Shown here: positions 17,273-26,444 of the stretch, in pieces
How the letters are laid out: each line of letters starts with the position of its first letter
Position numbering within the stretch: position 1 is the stretch's first letter
Assembly (NCBI RefSeq): GCF_900155365.1
Contig: NZ_LT699743.1
Location: 353,920 to 417,919 of the forward strand
Reading direction: 5' to 3'
Length of the DNA stretch: 64,000 nt
Origin: Collinsella bouchesdurhonensis
GTDB taxonomy: Bacteria; Actinomycetota; Coriobacteriia; Coriobacteriales; Coriobacteriaceae
The notes under the pieces: generated by a model
Told to the model about the DNA's origin: nothing
The model's input: the letters and a program-made list of their open reading frames with translations, nothing else
Databases searched by the model: none
Position numbers and translations under genes: made by a program

Positions 17273-18349
17273 CTAAAACTGGTTGAGGCAGCGCATATCA
17301 CCCGTCATCAGCGTGCGCAGGTCGGGCAGGTCGTAACGAAGTGCCGCCACGCGCTCGGCGCCAATGCCAAAGGCGAAGCCGGTATATTTCTCGGGGTCGA
17401 TGCCGCAGTTGATAAGCACGTTGGGGTCGACCATGCCGCAGCCCAAGATCTCAATCCAACCGGAATGCTTGCAGAAGTTGCAGCCCTTGCCGCCGCACAC
17501 GTGGCAGCTCACGTCAACCTCGCAGGAGGGCTCGGTGAAGGGGAAGAAGTGCGGGCGATAGCGCGTCTTGCGATCCTCGCCGAACATGCACTTAACAAAG
17601 TAATCGAGCGTGCCCTTGAGGTCGCCGAAGGTAATACCCTCGTCCACCACAAGGCCCTCGATCTGGTTGAACTGCGGAAGGTGGCAGGCGTCCGCCGTGT
17701 CGGGGCGGTACACGGTACCCGGGCAAATCATGTAGATAGGCGGCTTCTGGCTCTCCATGGTGTGGATCTGCACGCCCGAGGTCTGCGTACGCAGCAGGAT
17801 GTCGGACTCGCCATGGGCGTGGGCCTCGGGGTGCGCCACGCTACCGGGGTTGTTATCGACCACGTAGAAGGTGTCGCGCGCCGAGCGGCTGGGATGGTCC
17901 ATGGGGGCGTTGAGCGCGGTGAAGTTGTAGTAGGAGGTATCGACCTGCGGGCCGGACTCAACGGTGTAGCCGATGCCGCAGAAGATGTCCTCTGCCTCCT
18001 CGATAATCTGCTTGATGAGGTGCTGGTGGCCAATCTGCGGACGGATGCCCGGCAGGGTGATATCCACGGCGTCGTGCTCGAGCGCGTGCTTGAGGGCGGC
18101 AGCTTTCATCTCGGCCTTGCGCTCCTCGAACAAGCCCTCGACCAGCTGGCGCATCTCGTTGGCGCGCTTGCCCATCACGGGACGCTCCTCGGGGGAGAGC
18201 TTGCCCATCATGCGCATGAGGCCGGTCACGCGACCTTTGCGGCCGAGCAGGGCCACGCGGGCGGCCTCGAGCTTCTCGGCGTCGTCGGCGTTGGCGATAA
18301 GCTCCTTTGCCTCCGCTTCGAGCTTGGCCAGATCATCGATCAGACTCAT
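17273..18349 (-). CDS. pheS: phenylalanine-tRNA ligase alpha subunit
   Basis: 358 residues. An N-terminal coiled coil (residues 1-90) leads to the class II catalytic core with HPEAHA, QTSGVQIHTM, motif 2 and FTEPSCEVDVSCHVCGGKGC. Motif 3 is GIGAERVAALRYDLPDLRTL. It forms the active site of the PheS2-PheT2 enzyme. ATG 18349 has AGGAAGGA upstream. Expression is placed under the Phe T-box leader located directly upstream. Confidence 0.97.
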   Translation of the reverse strand: MSLIDDLAKLEAEAKELIANADDAEKLEAARVALLGRKGRVTGLMRMMGKLSPEERPVMGKRANEMRQLVEGLFEERKAEMKAAALKHALEHDAVDITLPGIRPQIGHQHLIKQIIEEAEDIFCGIGYTVESGPQVDTSYYNFTALNAPMDHPSRSARDTFYVVDNNPGSVAHPEAHAHGESDILLRTQTSGVQIHTMESQKPPIYMICPGTVYRPDTADACHLPQFNQIEGLVVDEGITFGDLKGTLDYFVKCMFGEDRKTRYRPHFFPFTEPSCEVDVSCHVCGGKGCNFCKHSGWIEILGCGMVDPNVLINCGIDPEKYTGFAFGIGAERVAALRYDLPDLRTLMTGDMRCLNQF

Positions 18350-18403
18350 CTATCTTCCTTCCTGTCTGCACGGGGCGTCATGCCCCGCCGCCCGCACTCG
18401 GCA

Positions 18404-18447
18404 ATAAAAAACCGTCCTTGGGCGCTTCTCGCTTACCCAAGGACGGC
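18404..18447 (-). terminator. T-box-controlled terminator upstream of pheS
   Basis: CCGTCCTTGGG and CCCAAGGACGG form an 11-bp perfect stem at 18412-18446, followed on the minus strand by a T6 run. This is the conditional terminator of the T-box leader. Confidence 0.93.
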
Positions 18448-18674
18448 TGAATTCCGCGGTACCACCTTGTTTGGCAGCCGGATGTCTGGCCCGGCATGCC
18501 CTCTTTTGACCTCTTGTCGCGAGGCTCACGGCTCCCCTACTCAGACAATGTCCGTTCAAGTCGCTGCTCGGGAGTGAACGCCTAGCCCTTGCCAAGGTGA
18601 AGAGGCTTGCAGCCCATGACCTCTTCTCTCTTAAACCCGGCGCAGCGGACCAAACCCTCTCCGTCAACGCATTG
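18404..18674 (-). promoter_or_regulatory. class I T-box leader (Phe) of pheST
   Basis: On the minus strand the T-box sequence AACAAGGTGGTACCGCGGAA (about 18454-18471) is an excellent match to the conserved antiterminator bulge that binds the tRNA acceptor end. It is followed by a strong terminator. Upstream, GTCCG and CGGAC arms close a Stem I. Within it TTC at 18578-18576, next to paired CGGG/CCCG segments, is the best candidate for the Phe specifier codon. Uncharged tRNA-Phe should favour antitermination and raise pheST expression. The specifier position is inferred by hand folding. Confidence 0.93.
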
Positions 18675-18680
18675 GCCAGA

Positions 18681-18686
18681 ATGATA
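18681..18686 (-). promoter_or_regulatory. candidate -10 of the pheST promoter
   Basis: TATCAT on the minus strand lies about 7 bases before the likely start of the T-box leader. No good -35 is seen 16-18 bases upstream. Confidence 0.4.
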
Positions 18687-18900
18687 GCACAAGGCAGACA
18701 ACGAACGCGTGGTATCCAAAGGCTACGCACCCCTTTTTCGCGGCCTCCGCACAATATGCCCGGAGCTACCCCGCCGCAGTCCGCAGCCTGAGCGCAGTGC
18801 GCCCAAAGGTCCTGCAAATGAATAAAAGCGATTCCCTCTTGCATAAAAAATCGTCATCAAGCGGCGCGGCGGTTTTTCCTGCGGCGGAGACCGACCAAAA

Positions 18901-19083
18901 TGGCAAAAAAGTCGGAATTTGCGCGATAGCCGGCTCCGCGGCAGGCTTCTCGAGAAGCCGAAACGCTCGCGCGGGCACCATGAACGTCGTTCATGGTGCC
19001 CGCCGTCGCCGATTTTGTCCCGTATTCCTTTATGCACGCCAAAATTGAGGCCCCCAATCGCGCAAATTCAGACTTTTTTGCCA
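18901..19083. repeat. composite inverted-repeat element between pheS and the M32 peptidase gene
   Basis: Two 26-base arms (18901-18926 and 19058-19083) are inverted copies with one mismatch, with core GGCAAAAAAGTC. Between them lie a perfect 16-bp palindrome GGCTTCTCGAGAAGCC (18944-18959) and a hairpin with 13-bp arms, GGGCACCATGAAC / GTTCATGGTGCCC (18973-19001). The nested symmetry and lack of a coding frame suggest a mobile or repeated intergenic element. The flanks 18690-18900 and 19084-19192 show no gene. Confidence 0.6.
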
Positions 19084-19192
19084 CCTCAAGCGGTGCCGCC
19101 ACCCGTTCAAAGATCGAACGTCGCCCAGCCCCCCTCCGCACCCGCGCATGGGTACACTTGGTGTGTTTAGACACCACGCGATGGGAGCAATC

Positions 19193-20722
19193 ATGGGAAA
19201 AAAGAAAAATCAAGCAAAGAAGGCTGCCGCCTCCGTGCGCAAGCTTGAACGAAAACTTTGGTGCCGTAGCTACTTGATGAAGATCGCCGAGTTCGATGGC
19301 GCCACCGTCGCGCCCGAAAACGGCGCCGGCGCGCGCACCGAGGCGATGGGCACGCTCGCGAGCGAATACCACAAGCTGCTCACCAAAGACTCCTCCGTCA
19401 AAAAGGTAAGGGACCTGCTCGACACCATAGAATCCGGTAACGTCGAAGACGAGCAACTTTGCGCCGAAGCACGCGTCCTCGCACGAGACCAACGCGAGGC
19501 GTTGGCCATTCCCGCCAAAGAAGCCGAGGCCTGGACGCGTCTAACCTGCGAGGCACAGGCCGTCTGGCACAAAGCAAAGGTCGCCAACGACTGGGCAAGC
19601 TTCGAGCCCTACATCGACCATATCGTCGATTCCCTCAAGCACCAGGCGGCGCTCATGAACCCCAATGCCGACCCTTATGACGTCTGGCTCGATCAGCACG
19701 AGCGAGGCCTTTCCACCGCGTCCTTCGACGCTTTCTGTGCCCAGGTCAAAGATACCGTGGTTCCGCTCGTGCACGAGATTGGCGAGCGCGGCCAGCAGCC
19801 GGATGCTCCCTTTGCACATGCGCACGTGCCCGTCGAGGTACAAAAGGCCCTCTCCCTCGACCTGATGAAGCTCGTGGGCCTTGACCTTGCCGACACCACG
19901 CTCGCCGTGACCGAGCATCCCTTCTCCGAAGGCTTTGCCACCGGCGACGCGCGCATCGCCACGCACTTCTATGAGAACGATGCCCTCTCCAACGTATTCT
20001 CCATCGTCCATGAGGCCGGGCACACCATCTACGAGTTGGGAGTCAACCCTGCCTACGCCTTCACGAGCCTCGAGGGTGGCACCTCGATGGGCATCCACGA
20101 GAGCCAGAGTCGTTTCTTTGAGAACACCGTGGCGCGCAGCCGTGCCTTCATGGGCCCGCTGCTGCAGGTCCTACGCAAGCACGTCCCGGAGGTCTACGGC
20201 CAGGTAAGCGAAGACGAGCTCTATCGCGCCGTCAACATCGCGCGTCCCTCGCTTATTCGCACCGAGGCCGACGAGCTCACCTACCCCCTGCACGTCATGG
20301 TGCGCTATGAGATCGAGCGCCTGCTCTTTGCCGGCGAGGCCACGGCCCGCGATATCCCCGCCTTGTGGAGCCGTTTTATGGACGAGTACCTGGGCGTCGA
20401 TGTTCCCGATGACGCTCACGGCTGCCTGCAAGACGTCCACTGGTCGGGCGGCTCGTTTGGCTACTTCCCCACCTACGCCCTGGGCAGCGCCTACGACGCG
20501 CAGTACGTGCCCGCCATGAAAGCCGACGGCGTGGACATCGACGCCGCCTGTGCTGCAGGCGACCTCTCGCCCGTCTGCACCTGGCTGGGCAACAAGATCT
20601 GGCAATGGGGCCGCGCCAAGGACGCACCGGAGCTTATCCAAAACGCATGCGGTGCCCCCTTCGATGCCCACTTCTACTGTGATTATCTGAACGAGAAGTT
20701 CCGCTCGCTGTACAACTTGTAG
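19193..20722 (+). CDS. M32-family (Taq-type) metallocarboxypeptidase
   Basis: 509 residues, normal for M32. The zinc motif VHEAGHTIYELG (HExxH type, as HEAGH), the downstream metal ligand region ESQSRFFEN, and the family motif RPSLIRTEADELTYPLHVMV are clear. It removes C-terminal residues from peptides in the cytoplasm. The start chosen, ATG 19193, has GGAG 6 bases upstream; a slightly earlier in-frame ATG at 19181 lacks one. The N-terminus is Lys-rich (MGKKKNQAKKAAAS), an extension absent from many homologues. Confidence 0.93.
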   Translation: MGKKKNQAKKAAASVRKLERKLWCRSYLMKIAEFDGATVAPENGAGARTEAMGTLASEYHKLLTKDSSVKKVRDLLDTIESGNVEDEQLCAEARVLARDQREALAIPAKEAEAWTRLTCEAQAVWHKAKVANDWASFEPYIDHIVDSLKHQAALMNPNADPYDVWLDQHERGLSTASFDAFCAQVKDTVVPLVHEIGERGQQPDAPFAHAHVPVEVQKALSLDLMKLVGLDLADTTLAVTEHPFSEGFATGDARIATHFYENDALSNVFSIVHEAGHTIYELGVNPAYAFTSLEGGTSMGIHESQSRFFENTVARSRAFMGPLLQVLRKHVPEVYGQVSEDELYRAVNIARPSLIRTEADELTYPLHVMVRYEIERLLFAGEATARDIPALWSRFMDEYLGVDVPDDAHGCLQDVHWSGGSFGYFPTYALGSAYDAQYVPAMKADGVDIDAACAAGDLSPVCTWLGNKIWQWGRAKDAPELIQNACGAPFDAHFYCDYLNEKFRSLYNL

Positions 20723-20768
20723 GCTGCTCAGACAAAGACGCCCCTCGCCCTTACCTACCTGTCCATAC

Positions 20769-20819
20769 GCGCCCATCGCACGGCAAGCCCGACATCGGGC
20801 AGCCGCCGCGATGGGCGCC
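20769..20819 (+). terminator. compound hairpin downstream of the M32 peptidase gene
   Basis: GCGCCCATCGC (20769-20779) and GCGATGGGCGC (20808-20818) form an 11-bp stem that encloses a second hairpin GCCCGA/TCGGGC (20787-20800). CCCCTTC follows; the T run is weak, so termination may be partial. Confidence 0.5.
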
Positions 20820-20910
20820 CCTTCGCACAACGCTAACCCGAAACGGGGACTCGTCACCTGCCATATCGGGTAGAATCGAGAACAATATCGGCCCGTTCTA
20901 AGGAACAGAC

Positions 20911-21867
20911 ATGATTTTTGCAGCCATCGGCAGCATCCTTTGGATTCTCATCCTTCTCTTTGTTGTCTTTGCCCTCACCGGCAACGTCTTCTTCGTGGTC
21001 AAGCAGCAACATGCCGTGATCATCGAGCGCCTGGGCAAGTTCAACAAGATTGTGGGCGCGGGCTTCCACGCCAAGATTCCCTTCGTAGACCGTAAGGCAG
21101 CCACGGTAAGCCTGCGCACCATGAAAAACGGCTTTGACATCGACGTAAAGACCGAGGACAACGTAACCATCGGCCTTGAGGTCTCCGCTCAGTACCACGT
21201 GAGTTACGAGCTCGGCTCCACGCCTGAGCAGTCCGGCGTCTATAAGAGCTACTACATGCTGCAGCAACCGGTGGCCCAGATGCGCGACTTCATCACCGAC
21301 GCTCTACGCTCTTCCATCCCCGTCTACACTCTCGACGAGGTCTTTGCCAAGAAGGACGACATCGCGAAAGACGTCAACGCCACCGTATCCGAGCAGATGG
21401 ACGCCTACGGCTTCACCCTTGTCTCAACGCTTATCACCAAGATCGCCCTTCCGCATGAGGTCGAAGACTCCATGAACCAGATCAACGCCGCGCAGCGCAC
21501 CAAGGCTGCAGCTCAGGACCTGGCTGAGGCCGACCGCATCCGCCGCGTGACCGAAGCCAAGGCAGAAGCCGAGGCCATGGAGAAGGCCGGCGAGGGTATC
21601 GCCAACCAGCGCAAGGCCATCGCGCTCGGCATCAAGGACTCGCTCGAGACCATCCAGGAAACGGGTGTGGGCAACGACGAGGCAAACCAGCTGTTCATGT
21701 TCACGCAGTGGACCGAGATGATGAATGAGTTCGCCAAGAGCGGCAAAAGCGCAACCGTCGTGCTGCCGAGCGACTACAAGCAGGCATCAAGCATGTTCGA
21801 GCAAATGCTATGCGCCGGCGAGGCCACGCGCCAGGGAAGCGTTCCGCCGGTGGACCCGCAGCAGTAG
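20911..21867 (+). CDS. SPFH/stomatin-like membrane protein
   Basis: 318 residues. An N-terminal membrane helix (ILWILILLFVVFALTGNVFF) is followed by the SPFH band-7 domain (VVKQQHAVIIERLGKFNKIV, IPFVDRKAATVSLR). An Ala/Glu-rich coiled coil follows (DRIRRVTEAKAEAEAMEKAG). It resembles QmcA/stomatin scaffolds that form oligomeric rings at the membrane and work near proteases or NfeD-type partners. No NfeD gene is adjacent. It is a monocistronic unit with a clear terminator. Confidence 0.9.
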   Translation: MIFAAIGSILWILILLFVVFALTGNVFFVVKQQHAVIIERLGKFNKIVGAGFHAKIPFVDRKAATVSLRTMKNGFDIDVKTEDNVTIGLEVSAQYHVSYELGSTPEQSGVYKSYYMLQQPVAQMRDFITDALRSSIPVYTLDEVFAKKDDIAKDVNATVSEQMDAYGFTLVSTLITKIALPHEVEDSMNQINAAQRTKAAAQDLAEADRIRRVTEAKAEAEAMEKAGEGIANQRKAIALGIKDSLETIQETGVGNDEANQLFMFTQWTEMMNEFAKSGKSATVVLPSDYKQASSMFEQMLCAGEATRQGSVPPVDPQQ

Positions 21868-21901
21868 CGCCTATCATCGCGCCATCACATACCCCTTTTG
21901 C

Positions 21902-21940
21902 ACCCGCGTATGGACCCACGTCCTGCGCGGGTATTTTTAT
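21902..21940 (+). terminator. terminator downstream of the SPFH gene
   Basis: ACCCGCG (21902-21908) and CGCGGGT (21926-21932) form a stem, followed by ATTTTTAT on the plus strand. Confidence 0.75.
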
Positions 21941-22043
21941 ACATACGAGCGCAGGATCCTCGATGCCCCCGACAAGCGTGGGGACTTGCAAAGCATCGCA
22001 AGCTCTCGCCCGCACAACGATGGCTAAAAACGCGCCGTGAGTC

Positions 22044-23051
22044 CTAGACCGTCAAGAACACCATGATGATGATCGCGGCAAAACCCGCGATGTCAGCACC
22101 GGAGAAAGCCACGCCCAAAAGAATGGCGCTCGTCACCGCCGCAGAGACAGGCTCCACCGTGGCGATCATGCTCGCACGCATGCCGCCCAAATCCTTGACG
22201 CCCTGCATATAAAGCATGTAGGAAAGGAACGAACCGGCAACGATAAAGACCACCAGGGCCTCAATGCCTGCAATGTCAAGCGCGGGCACATTGTTCCACG
22301 GCTGGATGAAGGCGCAGGTGATGATACCCGAAAGCATCATGGCAGAACCCGTAACCACCGGGGAGCCATATTCGGGCAACAGACTCGCGGGGATCATGAC
22401 CGTCGCCGCCGCAAAGACCGCAGTCAGCAAACCGGCGATAAGACCTGCAGGCGAGATGGCAAGCGCCGAGATATCGCCGCCCGTGGCGATGAGGAAGGTG
22501 CCCAGCAAAGCCAGTATCAGGCCTGCAAGCTCGCGCTTACGCGGACCGCGCGTTTGACGCACGCAGGTGATCACCATGATGATGATGAGCTCGAGGCACT
22601 GCAACACCGTCGCCGTACCGGCATTGGTAAGGCGAATGGCAATCAAGTAGAAGAGCTGGTTGGCAAAAAGGCCGAACAGCGTAAAGAGCAACTGCGTACG
22701 AATATGGGCGGGGTTGGTCCACAAGCGCACGAAACGGTCGCGTGCAGTAAAGGCGATAAGCACCATGAAGAGCAAGCCGGCGAAAATCTGACGAACAGAG
22801 AGCAGCCAGAGCGTGTCCACGTGATAGACGTCGAACAGCATGCTTGCCGAGGTACCCGAAAAACCCCAAAGGCCTGCACCCGCAAGCGTAGCAAGCACGC
22901 CCACAAGGGTCTTGCGCGACTCGCGGCCATTCAGGCGATCGCGCCAAGCGCGACGCTGTTTACGCGATGCCGCATCGGTTCCATTCGATATCGTCTCTTG
23001 CTGTGTTTGCCCTGCCGGCACGCCCACGTGCATACCCCTTTGCATCTTCAT
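22044..23051 (-). CDS. DMT/EamA-family transporter
   Basis: About 335 residues with ten predicted membrane helices in two EamA repeats, e.g. TLVGVLATLAGAGLWGFSGT and GLLTAVFAAATVMIPASLL. Such proteins usually export small metabolites or amino acids; the substrate is not readable. The basic cytoplasmic N-terminus (SRKQRRAWRDRLNGRESRKT) is longer than usual. The start is uncertain: ATG 23051, ATG 23045, ATG 23033 and GTG 23027 are all possible, the last having AGGGG at good spacing. It is convergent with the SPFH gene and divergent from the M16 peptidase gene. Confidence 0.85.
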   Translation of the reverse strand: MKMQRGMHVGVPAGQTQQETISNGTDAASRKQRRAWRDRLNGRESRKTLVGVLATLAGAGLWGFSGTSASMLFDVYHVDTLWLLSVRQIFAGLLFMVLIAFTARDRFVRLWTNPAHIRTQLLFTLFGLFANQLFYLIAIRLTNAGTATVLQCLELIIIMVITCVRQTRGPRKRELAGLILALLGTFLIATGGDISALAISPAGLIAGLLTAVFAAATVMIPASLLPEYGSPVVTGSAMMLSGIITCAFIQPWNNVPALDIAGIEALVVFIVAGSFLSYMLYMQGVKDLGGMRASMIATVEPVSAAVTSAILLGVAFSGADIAGFAAIIIMVFLTV

Positions 23052-23241
23052 CGCTTGTTCTTCGTGCAGCAAGAGGCCCAATCGACCTGCCGCACGTGTA
23101 TAACCTTACCCCACCAAACGTCGCGACCGGGCGTTCGTCACGCGCCAAATTTCAACGTTTTCGCAGCTACTGCACCCAAATGGAGCATGCGCTCCCCAAA
23201 TGCCGCCGGAATGCCCGTGACGCGTGTCCCCACTTGGGGGT

Positions 23242-23257
23242 ATAAAAGGGCACAGCA
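23242..23257 (+). promoter_or_regulatory. candidate -10 of the M16 peptidase promoter
   Basis: TATAAA within GGGGGTATAAAAGGGC lies about 40 bases before the start codon on the plus strand. The -35 is not clear. Confidence 0.35.
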
Positions 23258-23285
23258 CATCTTCACCACGACTCATGGAGGCACC

Positions 23286-26276
23286 ATGCCCTCAACCGAA
23301 TCAATGAGCGCTCGCGAGCGCGCTGCCAAGGTCCTCGTCCCCGGCGCCACAATGAGCGGCTTTACCGTCAAAAGCGCCGAGACCATCGACGAGCTGGATG
23401 CCGAGGCCTACGTCATCGATCACGTCGCATCCGGAGCACGCCTGCTTTTCCTTGCCTGCGAGGATGAGAACAAGGCGTTTGCCATCGGCTTCAAAACCCC
23501 ACCGGCAGACGACACGGGCGTCTTCCACATCCTCGAGCACTCCGTACTGTGCGGATCGGCCAAGTTCCCCGTCAAAGAACCGTTTGTTGACCTCATCAAG
23601 AGCTCCATGCAAACGTTTCTTAACGCCATGACCTACCCCGACAAGACCATCTACCCGGTTGCGTCCACCAATGAGCAAGACCTGTACAACCTCATGGACG
23701 TCTACATGGACGCAGTGCTAAATCCCGCCATCTATACCAAAAAGGCCATCTTTGAGCAGGAGGGCTGGCACTACGAGCTCGACCGAGCCGAAGACGGCAC
23801 GCCCCAGCGCCTTCGCTACAACGGCGTGGTGTTCAACGAGATGAAAGGCGCCCTCTCCGACCCCATGGACGTGCTGGACAACGCCGTGAACCGCGCGCTG
23901 TTCCCCAGCACCACTTACGCTTGCGAGTCGGGCGGCAATCCGCGCGCCATCCCTTCGCTCACCTATGAGCAGTTCTTGGATACCCACGCGCGCCACTACA
24001 ACCTGGCAAACAGCTACATCACGCTCTACGGAGACCTCGACCCCGAGCGCGCCCTGGCCTTCCTCAACGAACGCTACCTTTGCGACGAGGCGCGCGCACA
24101 TGACGCCGCCGCACGTGGCGCGCGGGGCATCGAAACCCCCGGCGCCCCCAACGAGCTTGCTCGCCAAGAGCCCATCGTCTGCGACTACACGAGCATCGAT
24201 ATGGTCACCACCCCGGATAACGCCCTCGTGGGATTGGGGTACGTGCTAGGCGACGCCCTCAACCGCAAACGCGTAATCGCAGCCGACATCCTGTTCGAAG
24301 CGTTGCTCGGCACCAACGAAGCGCCCATGAAAAAAGCTATCCTCGCGGCGAACCTGGGCGGTGATGTGACGAGCTACACCTCGGCTGCGTGCCTGCAGCC
24401 CTATGAGCTCATCATCTTGCAAAATGCCCAGCCCGAAGTTGCCCGCCGCCTACGCGAGGTGATTGAGCAAAGCGCCCGCGAGCTGGTGGATGCCGGCATC
24501 CCCCGCGACCGTCTGGAAGCCGTAATCTGCGGCAACGAGTTCGACCTGCGTCAGCGCGACTACGGCACGGCTGATGGCGTGGTAATTGCCTGCGACGCCC
24601 TTTCCACCTGGCTCTACGACGACGCCGCCGCAACCCTTGCACTCAAGTATGGCCCCGTCTATGAGGAGCTTCGTCAGGAGCTTTCGGGCAACTACTTTGA
24701 GGACCTCCTGCGCGAGCTCGTTCTTGACACGAACCACAGCGCACTCGTAGAGCTCAAGCCCCAGGAGACGTCCGACGGCGACGACCCCGAGGCTGCCGAG
24801 CTTGCAGCCACTCTCGAAAAGGCAAGCGACGAGCAGCTCGCCGCTATCGACGCCGATGTCGAGGCCCTGCGCGCGGCCCAGGAGGCCGAAGACTCGCCCG
24901 AGGCCCGCGCCACCCTGCCGCGCCTGCACGTCTCGGATATCGGCCCCGCCCGCCCCGAGCCTGCGCTCACCGTCGACGAAACCACGCCGCTCCCATGTCT
25001 CAAGCACGCCATTCCCACACGCGGCCTCTCCTATGCGCTCGCATACTTTGACCTGAGCCATCTGACCTTTGACGAGCTGCCCTATGTGACGATTATGGCA
25101 AACCTGATGCGCAGACTCCCAACCGCGCAGCATACGGCCGATGAGCTCGATAGCCACATTGGCGCCAACCTGGGCTTTTTGAGCCTTTCCGCCGAGGTGG
25201 TGAGCGAAAGCTCCTGGGACAAGGTGCGCCCTGTACTCACTATTTCCGCCGGCGCCCTCTCCGAGAAAATCGAGGCACTCGCCCAGATTCCGCGCGAGGT
25301 CTGGAGCGAGACGCTGTTTGAGGACACCGACCGCATGCGCGATGTAATCACTCAGATGCGAATCGCCCAGGAGCAGCGCTTCTTGATGAACGGACATAGC
25401 GCCGCCGTCGCACGCTCTTACTCCTACACCTCGCCTGCCGGCGTGCTTTCCGAACAGCTTTCGGGTGTGGACTTCTACCGCTTCTTGCGCGAGCTTGTCG
25501 AGCACTTTGACGAGCGAGCCGAAGACCTGTGCAACAAGCTGCGCGACCTGCAAAAGCGCATCTTTGTGGCCGACGGCGCCATCGTGAGCTTTACGGGCTC
25601 CGATAACGATTATCGAACCTATTGGGACGCGGCCGGCACCCTGGGGCTGGGCGAGCGTATCGACGGCAACATCAACCTGCAGATTCCTGCTCCCGTCGTT
25701 AAAAACGAAGCCTTCATCATTCCAAGCGACGTATGCTTTGCGGGCAAAGCCGCCGACCCGCGTCGTTTGGACCTTGCCGTTGACGGCACCTGGGGCGTCG
25801 CCGCTGGCGCCCTCTCGTTCGACTATCTGTGGAACGAGATCCGTGTGAAGGGCGGTGCCTACGGTTGCGGCTTCCGCTGTGCCGCCGACCGCCAGCTGGC
25901 GTTTTATACCTATCGCGATCCCGCCATCGACCCCTCGCTCGAGCGCATCGATCACGCTGGCGCGTGGTTGCGCTCGTTTGATCCCGCGCCCGAAGTGTTC
26001 GAGGGCTTCATCGTCTCATGCGTCTCGGGCCACGACGCGCCCGCGAAGCCCTATGGCCTGGCGCGCCGCCAAGACGGCGAGTTCTTTGCCAAGCGCCCGG
26101 TCGACTGGCGCGAGACCCGCCGAAACGCCATGCTCTCGACCACGCCCGAGAAGGTCCGCGCCCTGGCAGACGACATCGAGCGCGTCGCCGCCAACGCCCC
26201 CGTCTGCGTCTTTGGCGGACGCGAGATTATTGAGGCAAGCACGGCAGGCCTTACCCCCATCGACCTTTTGGGATAA
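23286..26276 (+). CDS. M16C-family insulinase-like metallopeptidase (PreP/Cym1 type)
   Basis: 996 residues. The inverted zinc motif HILEH (in TGVFHILEHSVLCGSAKFPV) with the downstream Glu region and the M16C-associated domain identify the family. PreP-like enzymes enclose and cleave short peptides in the cytoplasm. A linker with many Glu/Asp (residues ~490-550) joins the two halves. ATG 23286 has GGAGG 5 bases upstream and begins MPSTESMSARERAAK; the frame is open far upstream but without start support. It is followed by a strong terminator and appears to be a single transcription unit. Confidence 0.93.
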   Translation: MPSTESMSARERAAKVLVPGATMSGFTVKSAETIDELDAEAYVIDHVASGARLLFLACEDENKAFAIGFKTPPADDTGVFHILEHSVLCGSAKFPVKEPFVDLIKSSMQTFLNAMTYPDKTIYPVASTNEQDLYNLMDVYMDAVLNPAIYTKKAIFEQEGWHYELDRAEDGTPQRLRYNGVVFNEMKGALSDPMDVLDNAVNRALFPSTTYACESGGNPRAIPSLTYEQFLDTHARHYNLANSYITLYGDLDPERALAFLNERYLCDEARAHDAAARGARGIETPGAPNELARQEPIVCDYTSIDMVTTPDNALVGLGYVLGDALNRKRVIAADILFEALLGTNEAPMKKAILAANLGGDVTSYTSAACLQPYELIILQNAQPEVARRLREVIEQSARELVDAGIPRDRLEAVICGNEFDLRQRDYGTADGVVIACDALSTWLYDDAAATLALKYGPVYEELRQELSGNYFEDLLRELVLDTNHSALVELKPQETSDGDDPEAAELAATLEKASDEQLAAIDADVEALRAAQEAEDSPEARATLPRLHVSDIGPARPEPALTVDETTPLPCLKHAIPTRGLSYALAYFDLSHLTFDELPYVTIMANLMRRLPTAQHTADELDSHIGANLGFLSLSAEVVSESSWDKVRPVLTISAGALSEKIEALAQIPREVWSETLFEDTDRMRDVITQMRIAQEQRFLMNGHSAAVARSYSYTSPAGVLSEQLSGVDFYRFLRELVEHFDERAEDLCNKLRDLQKRIFVADGAIVSFTGSDNDYRTYWDAAGTLGLGERIDGNINLQIPAPVVKNEAFIIPSDVCFAGKAADPRRLDLAVDGTWGVAAGALSFDYLWNEIRVKGGAYGCGFRCAADRQLAFYTYRDPAIDPSLERIDHAGAWLRSFDPAPEVFEGFIVSCVSGHDAPAKPYGLARRQDGEFFAKRPVDWRETRRNAMLSTTPEKVRALADDIERVAANAPVCVFGGREIIEASTAGLTPIDLLG

Positions 26277-26281
26277 CACGC

Positions 26282-26322
26282 GGCGGCGTGACGGAGACAA
26301 GAGCCGTCGCGCCGCCTTTTTC
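26282..26322 (+). terminator. terminator downstream of the M16 peptidase gene
   Basis: GGCGGCGTGACGG and CCGTCGCGCCGCC form a near-perfect 13-bp stem followed by TTTTT. Confidence 0.88.
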
Positions 26323-26444
26323 GCAAGGCAGCTAAAGTTAACAACTTGTTTCATGCATCATTAACCCACCAATTGGGTACAGAATTAGGGTTATCGCAAA
26401 ACACCTTTATTTGCACTCCCACCCAAATGAAAGGATACGAGACG

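Noticed and set aside
22554..23285. The 240-codon upstream extension of the M16 peptidase frame
   Set aside because: It overlaps the DMT gene antisense and lacks the family start; GGAGG marks ATG 23286.
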